Shown here: piece by piece, positions 35,178-45,637 of the stretch
Numbering within the stretch: position 1 is the first letter of the stretch
Layout: each line of letters starts with the position of its first letter
DNA from: Dolomedes plantarius
Taxonomy: Eukaryota > Arthropoda > Arachnida > Araneae > Dolomedidae
Direction of reading: 5' to 3'
DNA: 64,000 nucleotides
NCBI GenBank assembly: GCA_907164885.2
Contig: OU015499.1
Location: 155,567,821 to 155,631,820 of the forward strand
The notes under the pieces: generated by a model
Database searches by the model: none
Seen by the model: only the letters and a program-made list of their open reading frames with translations
Told to the model about the DNA's origin: nothing
Translations under genes and position numbers: made by a program

Positions 35178-35668
35178 TAGATAGCACCACGCTAAGGATC
35201 GTTGAAGAATTTGGCACAAAAAGCGGTAGAGGACAGTAGCGGTAACAATGGAGATTGTTAGGATTAAGCCCCTAACTTTATTTCTACTGATTAGATATAC
35301 ATAATATATAGCCTATGTCCATCTGGAATAATGTACCTTTCAAACAGTGAAAGAATTTTTCAAATAGGTACAGTGGTTCTGAAGATTACCCTCCACGTAC
35401 AAAATCCCCTCTCTCTTTATATATTAGTATAGATAGCACCACGCTAAGGATCGTTGAAGAATTCGGCACAAAAAGCGGTAGAGGACAGAAGCGGTAACAA
35501 TGGAGATTGATAGGATTAAGACCCTAACTTTATTTCTGCTGATTAGATATACATAATATATAGCCTATGTCCATCTGGAATAATATACCTTTCAAACAGT
35601 GAAATAATTTTTCAAATAGGTACAGTGGTTCTGAAGATTACCCTCCACGTACAAAATCCCCTCTCTCT
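35178..35668. repeat. tandem Helitron 5'-end units
   Basis: Two direct units of roughly 250 bp repeat the last part of the Helitron at 34,698-35,177. Each starts tagcaccacgctaaggatcg and ends at Helitron 5'-terminal sequence (tagtataga, rc TCTATAC). The last unit lacks its final bases. Confidence 0.8.
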
Positions 35669-35855
35669 AAAAACGATGTACGATTTTATATTTTATAAAA
35701 CACCAGAATACATATTGTCAGAATTTCAATCCTTCTAATTCAATAAAAGTTTTAGGGAAAAAACACTCGCCATACTCAACATAATCATATGCTGACAAAG
35801 ATTGTTAATTCTTCAGATTTTTATGGCTGAACTCATGATTTATTTGAAATTTTAA

Positions 35856-36143
35856 GACAGGTATAGATGTCAGGATACGTGATATGAGGCAACTGTCTTC
35901 TATCATAGTTCCAGACTTCTTTTGTTAATAAGTATGGGTAACTCACTCAATAAACTTTTCTCGACCTGAATGTTCAATTTAGTTATGTATATATGTTTAG
36001 ATATGGTATCTAAAGATTTTGCGTAGTTAGAGAGCATTTTATTCAACAACCTGTAAAAATGCTCATTGAACGTCATGTTAAAGTTAGGCAATGCTTTGCT
36101 CCTCGCCGCCAAACAAGAAGTGAAATCTGCAAGAGTTGAGATG
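35856..36143. repeat. local duplication flanking the Merlin element, left unit
   Basis: The sequence from about 35,856 (tttgaaattttaagacagg) to 36,143 recurs at about 39,950-40,250 on the other side of the Merlin insertion. Copy A has it once (5,137-5,440). Copy B thus gained an extra unit separated by the Merlin and a 220-bp unique stretch (39,718-39,945). Confidence 0.75.
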
Positions 36144-37655
36144 GGGAGAAGTCCCATATCCTGTGCCGGAAAATTTGGCGATTTCTTTGGGCGACAAATA
36201 TTTCAATATGGTGTATTCGCATTCGTTTCTGTTGCGATGTTTTTCACCTGGTATATCTAAACGCGTGACATTTTAATGACGTGGTAATTTCAAACGTTAT
36301 GAGTTCTATAGTTTTATTTTTGAACGGACATTGCAACCGCATATAGAGGGATTGCAGGTAAGTCTCTTTGCTTCTGCCAATTTTTTTTCGCTACGCATCC
36401 CTTACTTTTTAACTTTTCCATTTTTAAAAGTGGTTTTAAAAGTTTATCACAGAAATGTGGTTATTTAAAAATATGTAAATGGTTCTTGGGGATATTTTCA
36501 CTATAAGAAATTTTATGTATTCTATTTTTGAGGGTATATCATTTAAAAGAAATGGCAGATGCAATTGAGACTACCCAAATAAGACAGAAATTGACGCAAG
36601 TATGGTTTTCTTTTTAAAAAGTGCTCCGAAGCTAGTCGATACCTTAAGCCTAAGTGACGTCGAAAAAATGGCGTCGCGGTACTTTAGGATTATTTCGTCG
36701 ACCTGTCAAAGCTGGCGAAAATGCGCAAATCCTTTGGCGCCATCATAATGAAAAGCAATTTCCAAAATAAACATTCTAAGCACATTAAATTTATTATTAA
36801 TACAAAAATATTACTAAAACACATTAATAATAAAAAAAATCAAAACAAAGTAAAAACCACTATGTTTTTTATAATTACACATTGAATTATTCTTGAATCT
36901 AACCATATATATTATTATCAATCATTTCGGCAGCCAGAAATCCTTGATAGCTTTTAAAGCGCAAATAAACAAGTCATTATCCTTGTGCAGTCGCCTCCAC
37001 ATAAATTCGTTTAAATACGAATCCAAGTGTTTTCGGGTAGTTCCGCGGTGTTTCTTGTTTCGCCATTTCGCCAAACCCCACAATCATTCTATATTTTGTG
37101 TATGTGCACCAGTTTCAGGATCCACAAAATTATATCGGTGATTCGCTTTAAAGTGCTGGAATCACGCTGCTTCCAATTCATCAGTTTTGTAACTTTTCCT
37201 CGAGTCTGAGAAAATTGTAGTTCCTTCTGCAATGTTGTTCCTAATTTTAACAATGAGAGTTGCTGCATTTCGATTGGGAACCTTTACGATGAAAAACTCG
37301 TTGATCTCTCTGCACATTCCCCCAAATATCTCTTGTTCTGGAAGAATACAACCGACTTGGTTTTTGCGCTTTGTAAAAAGGCTCTCGTCTATCACTACAA
37401 TTTTGGGTACTTACGGAAAATCCAGTCGACCATTTTCGCCAAATGAAGGCAATGGCGCCAAGAGGCGATTTTTAGCCAATAATGGTAAAATGTACCACAC
37501 GTAATTCAAAGTTACCTTGATAAAAGTTTCTAGCTCTAGCAGTAAAGCAGTCGCTGTTTTAAGATTTATTGTAGCTTTGCGTTGTAAAAAAATATATAAA
37601 ATTTGGAATTTACCAATTCTTTCAAAGGTATAGAATCTTACCGCAATCCAAAAAA

Positions 37656-38470
37656 TGCGTTAATGGCCACGATTTGGCGCTTTATTTAAAAACATAAATT
37701 CAATGGCATTGTAATATTAAGAGTTGTCAGAAGTGAATATCCATTCGGAAAGAGACATGGTTCGAGAGTTCAACCCTTTGATTTGTGACTGCACTAAGAT
37801 TTATTTACAGCTGGTGCAGAGAATTGACTACTATTGAATGGGGAAACCATGAAGCTACAGAATCTGTAGCTTCACGGGGGAAACGAAGAATTAGAGTTGA
37901 GTGACAAGACTGTTATTGATTGGAATAATTATTTATGAGAAGTTGGTACACACAGTCTTTTAAGAAGGCCAAAGAAAAAATCGGAGGGGACAACCTCATT
38001 GTCGAAATTGATGAGAGCCTTTTCTCAAAACGTAAAAACCATGCAGGGAGAATAACCCTCGAGCATTGGTTATTTGGAGGGATTTGCAAGGAGACCAACG
38101 AGTGTTTTAACTTAAAAGTCCCAGATAGGATGGCGATAACCTTATTCAAACGATAAAAGATAACATCGAAAAAGGTTCTACAATAGACTCGGACTCATGG
38201 AAAGCTTATAAATCCGATGAAATAAGAGCTGCTAATTTCGGACATTTCAAAGTTAATCATAAGTATAACTTTGTAGATCCAGATACCGGTGTAAATGTAC
38301 AAAACATTGGGTGATTGTGGGGTTCGGCCAAGTGTCGGAACAAAAGATAACGTGGGACAGCGCGACACCACTTATACTCTTGTATGGCTGAATTCATGTG
38401 GCATCGTCTTCACAAAAAAGACATATTTGTTTCTATTTAGCGCGCAATTGTAGATTTTATGCCGCCAAAA
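37656..38470 (+). pseudogene. Merlin transposase (inner element)
   Basis: CVNGHDLALYLKT at 37,656 begins the zinc-ribbon region. Then come FIYSWCRELTTIEWG, a stretch with stops, and the open segment 37,935-38,156 with IVEIDESLFSKRKNHAGRI and LFGGICKETNECF. After a frameshift near 38,150 it continues STIDSDSWKAYKSDE, NHKYNFVDPDTG and an NIG where the third catalytic acid is expected (E to G). A hairpin at 37,850-37,874 sits just after the IEWG motif. Confidence 0.82.
37850..37874. repeat. 11-bp-arm hairpin in inner Merlin
   Basis: Arms tgaagctacag and complement around aat. A shortened version of the same sequence forms the hairpin at 40,603-40,624. Confidence 0.75.
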
Positions 38471-39010
38471 TGATTGGTAGCTGAAGCGACTGGGAAGTTT
38501 GGCGGATTTGTGCCAACTTTTATGGTCGACTGAATTTTCCGTAAGTACCCAATTTTGTTCGAACCTCCTATTTGTTTCGAATCACGTTGTAGAAGGCTAT
38601 GAGTCCACACTTCCCTCATATAATAGTTCCAATCAACAATTGTCTTTCCTGTCAAATCCAGCTATTTTTCTCCCCATTCAATTGATGTTAATTCATGCGA
38701 CCAGCAGTAAATAAACCGGAGGGCAGTCACAAACGGGAATTTTGAGCCCTCCAACCATGTGTCTTTTCGAATAGCTACTCGTTTATCGCACCCCTTTACA
38801 TTGCATCGCCATTGCTTATCAGTTTTGATATACAACGCCATATCGTGGCCATTCACGCACATTTTCTTAGAAGAAATGATTCCATACTCTTGAAAATATG
38901 CCACTGCACTCTCTTCGGTGCTAGGCAAATCCCAAATTCGAATGATTTTGCAGCGAAGTAAAAAAAAACAAAAAAAAAGCAGTATATTTCAACATGCTAA
39001 AGAACACCCA

Positions 39011-39188
39011 GGGCCTGTTCACATAGGAGTCCGGTAGCGGAGCGTTAGAGTATTGAAATATATTTAACCAATGACAAACCTCCAAACGATTAGCAACGAA
39101 ATTTTTAACGCCTATGATTGGTTTATTTTCGTCTCAACGTCATCTTTCCTTTAACGCTCCGATACCGGACTCCTATGTGAACAGGCCC
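39011..39188. mobile_element. Tourist-like MITE 1
   Basis: A 178-bp palindromic element with ends gggcctgttcacataggagt and complement. It is 30 bp from a second copy. The flanks (cca and tta) do not give a clean duplication. Confidence 0.75.
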
Positions 39189-39218
39189 TTACTCACGTAG
39201 TCAAGGATTACACAGTAA

Positions 39219-39404
39219 GGGCCTGTTCACATAGGAGTCCGTGGGGTTGCGTTAAGGAAAAGATGACGTTGAGACGAAAATAAACCAATCATATGCCTCC
39301 AAACGATTAGCAATGAAATTTTTAACGCCTATGATTGGTTTATTTTCGTCTCAACGTCATCTTTTCCTTAACGCTACGCAACGGACTCCTATGTGAACAG
39401 GCCC
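39219..39404. mobile_element. Tourist-like MITE 2, TAA target duplication
   Basis: A 186-bp element with the same ends as the neighbour, flanked by TAA at 39,216-39,218 and 39,405-39,407. TAA duplication plus GGGCCTGTTCAC ends fit PIF/Harbinger (Tourist) MITEs. The arms are long, so most of the element can fold on itself. Confidence 0.85.
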
Positions 39405-39702
39405 TAAGGGCCACGTAAACATCTATTTTTATGTCAATAAGTAACCCATAATGATCCAGAAAATCAGCCCCTATGGTTGGCTTCCTTATATTTGCCAAAA
39501 CAAAAATCCGGTTATTAGCGCAAAAGCTACCTTTTGACGATAATATCGGGTTTGGCGAAAATGGTCGACGGGATAATCTCAAAGTACCGGCGTCGCTTAG
39601 GTATGTTGCATTATTCTGAGTTTTCCGCGTTTGACGGAAAACTCAGAAACCCCGCCAAATAGCGCCAAGTGGCACAGGATACGGAACTCTTCCCTTGAGA
39701 TG

Positions 39703-40293
39703 TGACATGGTGCGAGACACTTGTTACAAAAATTTAAATTTATCAAAATCTAAATAACTTATATGATGATTGAGCAATATGCCAAGATTTTGTTTCTGCT
39801 GTTTTAGGGGTAGTTACAGTCTTGGGCGTTGAAATTTCATTTTCTATTACACAACTTTCTGGGGAAAAATATCAATTAGAATAAATAGGAAATAATTCTG
39901 CTTTAAATTTTTTCTTCAGATTTTTATAGCTGAACCTGTCTTAATATATTTGAAATTTTAAGACAGGTATAGATGTCAGGATACGTGATATGAGGCAACT
40001 GTCTTGTATCATAATTCCAGACTTCTTTTGTCAATAAATAGGATAACTCACTCAATAAACTTTTCTCGACTTTACCTGAATGTTCAATTTAGTTATGTAT
40101 ATATGTTTAGATATGGTATCTAAAGATTTTCCGTAATTAGAGAGTATTTTATTCGACAAGGTCTAAAAATGCTCATTGAACGCCATATTAAAGTTAGGCA
40201 ATGTTTTGCCCCTCGCCGCCAAACAAGAAGTGAAATCTACAAGAGTTGAGATGTGACATGCTGGGAGACACTGCCCTAATCTTCTGAAGCATG
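39703..40293. repeat. right unit of the local duplication
   Basis: 39,703-39,717 finishes the sequence interrupted by the Merlin. 39,718-39,945 is unique with no gene. About 39,950-40,250 repeats 35,856-36,143. The backbone then continues to the SINE. Confidence 0.7.
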
Positions 40294-40475
40294 CCGGACG
40301 ATGGCCGAATGGCTAGGGCGCTGGCTTTCGGAACCAGAGTTTGTGGGTTCGAATCCCATTCTTGGCATGGACGTTTGTAGCCGTTCGGAATCGGCTTTAA
40401 GCAGTAGGTCCCGGTCTAATTAGCCCTCGTGTAGCAAAAAATGACCGTAGCGCTCCAAACCAAACCAAACCAAAA
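40294..40475 (+). mobile_element. tRNA-derived SINE with 13-bp target duplication
   Basis: Flanked by cttctgaagcatg (40,281-40,293 and 40,476-40,488); copy A has a single, uninterrupted cttctggagcatg near 5,471. The head resembles a tRNA: an A-box-like tggccgaatgg, an anticodon-like arm ctggc-tttcgga-accag (TCG, Arg-like) and a B box ggttcgaatcc. A unique body of about 90 bp follows, then a short (aaacc)n tail. At 182 bp it is a full-length element of a Pol III-type SINE family. Confidence 0.9.
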
Positions 40476-40488
40476 CTTCTGAAGCATG

Positions 40489-42236
40489 ACATAGTTCTTG
40501 AGCATGCGCATTTCAATAAGCTGCTATGCCAAACAGACGCTAGTTATATTTTTACTTCCAAGTGGCAACGATATCGCTTTAGAGTGTGCTATAAGTTGTT
40601 TACATGAAGCTCTGTAGCTTCATGGTTGTTTGATACATTCAATTCTCTGAATCTTTATGATTAAAAGAAAGTGTTGCCCTTTGAGACAATTTTCGCAGCT
40701 TTTAGAATGGACCACGGAATGAAAGAACTTTGATCTAGATGTTTGAAGAATAAACAGGTATTCAAGTAATTTTAATTTAGAGGTTTTTTTTTCTTCATTG
40801 TATGGCAGACTGTTTTGTTAAGAAGTTGAAAACAATATATATCATTTCTATATTTTACGCTATTTTTTAATGACAGAAGCTGAATGTTAATACAATACGT
40901 CTAACTATTAAAGTGTTAAAAACTGCATGCTTACCATGGTATGTTGTTTTCAGCAAATTAGTAGATTACTTTCTGGTTAATGTTGGCATTCTATTAAAAT
41001 ATACGCCCCACGATTTCAAAAGATTGCTAAAAGTTGCGAACCTAATTCCGATGATGATAATTTTATCTACAATTTTTATCGAAAATTTATTAATATATGA
41101 TCATACAAGCTAGACGTAACGTGTTCAGCAACTTTGCTGGTTATGAGTTATAATAACGTTTTTGAACGGTTAATAGTTGCGGTAAAAGATAAAATACACT
41201 GAGCAATTCCATATCCTCTGCCGGCCAAAAGTTGTCAACTCCAAATGACAACAAGTTGTCAAGTGGAGTTCTCCTAATGAGAAATTTAAGAAAATATTAT
41301 TTCTTACTGTTTTAAAACTTTTAGCCTGACAATCAATACTCTGTATGATATTCAACAATAAGTAGCTAATAGACAACATTTGGATATCAAAAAAAGATAT
41401 TGAATGCAGCATTTATCTGGAGTAAATAATGAAGACAGCCTAAATATTTGGAAAGTGTCCAAATGTATAAATTGTTTCAAATAGTAGGTCAAAATTTAAA
41501 TATTTTAAAAATACATCATAGGATAGCTTGTAGAAAATGTTCTGGGGAAAACAATATATTCAAAATTCAAGAATTTTAATTTCATAAATAATCTAAAAAG
41601 GTAGAAAATAAATATGTAAATTCTTCAAATTAGACTTATAAAAATGTGAAGTTATAAAAAAATTAATAAAGTACACAAAATTTGAAAGTCTGTAGCAAGA
41701 TAATTGCAACGTATATGGAAGAAAGAAAATCAAAAAAACGGTGACAATAGTGTTATTCATGAATTGTTAGAACAAATATTAAAATTTTAAATATTTCCAA
41801 AGTAAAAAAATTTATAAAACTAAAAGGAAAACTGAAATATTTCAGGAAAGGGTACAAAATTAACTAAAATAAAAAATTATGATTCTTCATTAAAAAAAAT
41901 TAGAATTGAAAAGCACTAACAAAGGTGAAGTGATGTACCAGATGCACTCAGGCCTAGAGTAAGATGTATAATGTAGATATGAATAACCGAGAGTACGCTC
42001 TCATCTTCCAGATTTTATTCCTTGAAAAGGAGATAAATGAAATGTTATGAAAAAAATTCAAAATATTTGTCGTTCACTGAACTATAATTCATTATCTGAA
42101 GGTAATTTCAAATTTGATTGGTTAAACACATGTAAATAATCATCATTTAAATTCAGTATGATGAAACTGAAAAGATATAATCAACGACCTTCGGTGATGT
42201 AAGAGCAAAGGTTAGCTGGTTCAGGTTTGTTGCCTT
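40489..42236. other. gene-free backbone of copy B
   Basis: Colinear with about 5,483-7,200 of copy A. Open frames are short and not conserved. It contains a copy-B-only hairpin at 40,603-40,624 (arms catgaagct). Confidence 0.65.
40603..40624. repeat. 9-bp-arm hairpin at an A/B difference
   Basis: catgaagct-ctgt-agcttcatg replaces unrelated sequence found at the same backbone position in copy A (near 5,583). Confidence 0.7.
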
Positions 42237-42559
42237 TTAACACTAGTATTATGGCGTTTTCCGTATATTTTAACTATGATCAGAGGTCATTTTGACTACT
42301 TGTCCCAAATAAAAGGAAAGGTGCACTCTTTGCTAATATTAAGCATTATTAAAACTTATAACTATAAAATTTGATTGATTTTTAAATAAATTACAAATAA
42401 AATCAAGTAAACAAAGTATAATACAACATAACAAAGAGCTAAGACAGTCAAAATTATTGTAGATGATTTGAAATTTGTTAATGTTTAATAAATTGCATCA
42501 CAATAGTTTCATTACGAAATAAATTTATTTAAAGTGAAATAAATTTGTTACTTATTTTA

Positions 42560-43900
42560 CTCGGTTTGACAGTGAACACAGATTATTGATTTCTTAATTT
42601 TACCTGTATAGGTTCCACAAACATACTTTCTACAGTTTTCACAAATGTGCAATGTTTTGTTGCCTTTGCATGCATTTATTTAGCATTGTTTACGTTTATG
42701 AGAAATGGTGTCACAAGCATAAATTCTCTTTTGGTTAGAAATAGAAGGTTTGGGGTTTTTTGATGAAAGTATATCTTTCGAAGCTCCTCAGACGTATTGA
42801 AAATAAAATCTCGGCGGCTGATGGTTTTATTTCCAGTTGTCTCCTTGTAAATTGACCATGCATTTATCGTGGCGAAATCAAGGATATTAAAAAAAACTTG
42901 AACTGGCCAATGTCTAGATGAGGACTTCAATGAGTACTTTCTAGCCATCTATCTGGTCCAAAACATCAACTCCATATTTGGTTGAATTGTAAAAATTTAC
43001 AACTTTGGGTTTTTTCTTTTCATTAGATATGATTTCCAATGTTGGGTGTAGGGTACTCAGGAGAAAGACATTTCTATTCTTTTTTCCCTGAGAAGACGTA
43101 AGCGTTATATTGTCATGCTCAACAATATTACTAGAATATAGCTCATCTCTTTGTTTTTTGTTTTGAAAGAATGAGAAACTTATCTCTTTGAACGATTGGT
43201 TGTGCCAACACAGCTTATTCCACACTTCGCATTTCTTTTACTAATTTCAGTGAAGTAAAGAAATTGTCCATTGTCGGGTTCCCTCGAGTGTTATAGTATG
43301 TTTCAAGCAAGCGAAAAGCTGCAAATTCACCTACTGTTTCTCAAGCTAGCCTTGTTTCATCCTTTCCTAAATACGGATATCCATCCAGTAAATATTTTCA
43401 CTACACATCAGTAGCAAGCCAAAATTTAATACCGAATTTATTCGCCTTTTTACGCATATACTGAATAAATTGTCATCTAGTCTTCATGGGGAACAATTGT
43501 TCATCCACTGTAATATTTACACCTGGTTTGAAACGCATGATGCATTTTTCGATAAATGAATTCCAAGCATCTGAAACTAGGGGAAATGGATCAGTTTCCA
43601 GTCTTTGAGATCTGGTCCCCAGGAATTTGACAATAAACTCAAAACAGAAAGACCTTTTCCAGCCGAAGCCCTACGAGCATACAATAGTGAAATGAAAGCA
43701 TCTAATTCATCGAGTGACAAACACTAATTTGGAGTTTGGGATTTGTTTCGTGCCTCTTCTTCAGTGCATTGTTGTATATGGCGCAATATTTTTTCATTTA
43801 TAAATAATCTCCATGCACTACTTGGATTGCCATCAGTTATTTTCCTCTTTGCGTACGAAGTTGGCTGAGCTACTTCTCGTAGGACGTTCTGCTTTGGATG
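42560..43900 (-). pseudogene. piggyBac transposase, broken
   Basis: The best segment (43,225-42,676) reads NVFLLSTLHPTLE, FYNSTKYGVDVLDQ (third catalytic Asp region), then after a one-base frameshift at 42,945 YSLKSSSRHWPVQVFFNILD, SIYKETTGNKTISRRDF, and a cysteine-rich tail near 42,590-42,650. Upstream (43,230-43,900) the core can be followed only through many stops. It is in the same family branch as the truncated copy at 7,560. Confidence 0.85.
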
Positions 43901-44178
43901 TCTCCCTGTAACACTTATCGAATTTGTTATTTATTTTATTTTCCAGACTGAGCCATCATTTGCTGTTTCTTCATCTAAATTTGCCAGAAAAAGTCTGCAT
44001 ACAAGCAAAAACAAAACTTTCAAGCATCATAAAATATAATATTACACTAAATTTATCAACTTTCTTTTCTTTTCTTATATTGATCGAATCATTTATTATC
44101 ATTTAACAATGGTTATAGAAATACGAAACACATAATTTTGTTTAGAAATCAAATTAGACAAAAAAATAACACGAAATA

Positions 44179-45637
44179 CACTAGAAAAATTTTGTGTACA
44201 AATAAGAAAATCTGAAAAAGTGTAATAGTCATTGATTGTCACTGGAAGTTTAGTAACTGTTCGGATAGCCCTTACGCCTAAGGACCTCCATCAATCATTT
44301 CTGCATAGATTGAACCAGTTTGAATGTTTCATTACGAGATATATTATTCCATTGCATAAAGATGACATTTTTAAACATCTCTTTCGATGTTATGGAATGT
44401 TGATGAATTCTGTGCTCTAGTACAACTCACAAATGTTTGTTGGGATTTATGTCAGGTGAATGTGGAGGAGTATGTAAGTGCTTTTTGATGTTGTACAACA
44501 ACCAGAGCTTCACATTGTGGGCAGTGTGCTTTGGATCATTGTCCTGCTGGAACCAAAAATCGTCAGCAAATCCTAGGTTTTGAACACTTACTGTTAAATA
44601 TTCTTTTGAAACGTTCAAATATGCCATATGATCCATTGTAGATTCTTTAAATACCAGATGACCCACGCCATTGGCTACCATACATCCCCAAACCATTATA
44701 CCTCGACCACCATGCTTTACTGTGGGCACAAGATTCTGCTTCTCGATAGCCATACCTTTCTTTCTCCACACCAGCTTATGTCCTTTAATCCCAAAAATGC
44801 AAAACTTGCTCTCATCTGTGAGGAGTACCTTTTCCCAGAACTCCAGAGGCTTATTTATATATTCATTTGCGAAAAGTAGACGTTTTTGCTTCAGCTTTTC
44901 ATCCCTTGAGTGGGTTGATAAAATGAGGACCAAGCATGCTTGGGAACTAAACTCTGGGGGTCCCACGTCAGGTTGACCACCTAACTGAGACATGTGCTAT
45001 ATGGCACCCCAAACCCAAATGTCACGAAAGTAGAGATGGGCACCGCCAGCCCTGGTCCATATCGGACTATAGCGCCGTGAGTTCAAGTTTAAGACATTTT
45101 TGCTTATTGATGACCAATACGTGTGACTTTCTACGTGCTAAACAGCCATGATAGTAAGATTTTTTCAAAATCTTCCATATAGTATCTTCATGAATCGTTT
45201 TCTCAAACCTCTCTAATTTCATTTACAATTTGAGATGCACTAATTCTTGGATTTATGCTTATGGACTTCAGGAGAAAACGTTTTTCACGTGGTGTCAGTT
45301 TAGAGGGACGTCTAGAACGTGGCTTCGAGATAATAGATTTTGTTGAATTGTAATTATTGATTACTCTTTGAATAGAGGAATGAGTTCTTCCAAGAGTCTT
45401 ACCAATTTCCCGAAGAGTTTTGCCTTCATTCTTCAGTTTCAAGATAATTTTCTTTTCTTCAGGTGTAAACTCCTTTCCTTTTTGATTCATTTTAATTTTC
45501 CACAATTTACCTTCAAAAAAGCTTTGAAAACGAATATTGAGGTAATCTTTCTACAAAACTTTAGCAAAATGAACATCGTCACATACAAATGAATTGGGTA
45601 TATTAGTTTACTGTATTTGTACACAAATTTTTTCTGG
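44179..45637 (-). mobile_element. Tc1-like transposon inside piggyBac
   Basis: TA at 44,177-44,178 and 45,638-45,639 flanks inverted ends (left cactagaaaaattttgtgta, right complement ccagaaaaaatttgtgtac). It is about 1.46 kb, the usual size for Tc1. It carries one bottom-strand transposase. Confidence 0.85.
44427..45490 (-). pseudogene. Tc1-like transposase, inactivated
   Basis: N-terminal segment (45,490-45,203; MNQKGKEFTPEEKKIILKL) with a paired-type HTH (TLREIGKTLGRTHSSIQRVI). After a break, the catalytic part at 44,993-44,427 has VLLTDESKF (first Asp), IMVWGCM, QQDNDPKHTAHN (second Asp) and SPDINPNKHL, where the catalytic glutamate of NPIEHLW is lysine and the following Trp codon is a stop. 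Spacing to that lysine is 34 residues, the DD34E pattern. Sequence between the two halves (45,202-44,994) is out of frame. Confidence 0.88.

Larger units (their letters stand above)
34543..35668 (-). mobile_element. inverted Helitron cluster, copy B only
   Basis: The segment interrupts backbone that is continuous in copy A and is flanked by aaaaacg (34,536-34,542 and 35,669-35,675). Inside, on the bottom strand, a Helitron 3' end (ccggacaaag hairpin, CTAG at 34,698-34,701) leads to a 5' TC end at 35,177. Then come two further partial units of about 250 bp (35,178-35,433 and 35,434-35,668), each ending in Helitron 5' sequence. It belongs to the family at 2,268-4,985. The role of the leftmost 34,543-34,697, which holds a perfect hairpin, is unknown. 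Confidence 0.75.
37406..38549 (+). mobile_element. Merlin DNA transposon (inner), nested
   Basis: Inverted ends ggtacttacggaaaatccag and ggtacttacggaaaattcag (bottom strand) are flanked by CAATTTTG at 37,398-37,405 and 38,550-38,557. It splits the outer transposase between its N-terminal region and the IDESLF motif; removing it rejoins the two halves. It is 1,144 bp, a normal size for a Merlin with one gene. Confidence 0.9.
36925..38930 (-). pseudogene. Merlin transposase (outer element), split
   Basis: The N-terminal half is at 38,930-38,558: a zinc-ribbon-like CVNGHDMALY...WRCNVKGC, then TWLEGSKFPF and ELTSIEWG. It is interrupted by the inner Merlin and resumes at 37,397 with IDESLFTKRK (first catalytic Asp), EIFGGMCRE, a second Asp in TIFSDSRKSY, and NHRYNFVDPETG with an NIE residue as third acid near 37,070. 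These are the DDE landmarks of the ISXO2/IS1016-type transposase. Stops are present in both halves. Confidence 0.85.
36144..39694 (-). mobile_element. Merlin DNA transposon (outer), 8-bp target duplication
   Basis: Inverted ends gggagaagtcccatatcctg and a matching right end (gatacggaactcttccc) are flanked by TTGAGATG at 36,136-36,143 and 39,695-39,702; copy A has the unbroken site. An 8-bp duplication fits Merlin (IS1016-related). Bottom-strand transposase fragments lie at both sides of a second Merlin inserted at 37,406-38,549. Two Tourist-like MITEs also lie inside (39,011-39,188; 39,219-39,404). Confidence 0.9.

Noticed and set aside
40294..40370. A functional tRNA-Arg (TCG) gene
   Set aside because: The acceptor stem does not pair convincingly, and the unit is flanked by a 13-bp target duplication with a SINE body and tail.
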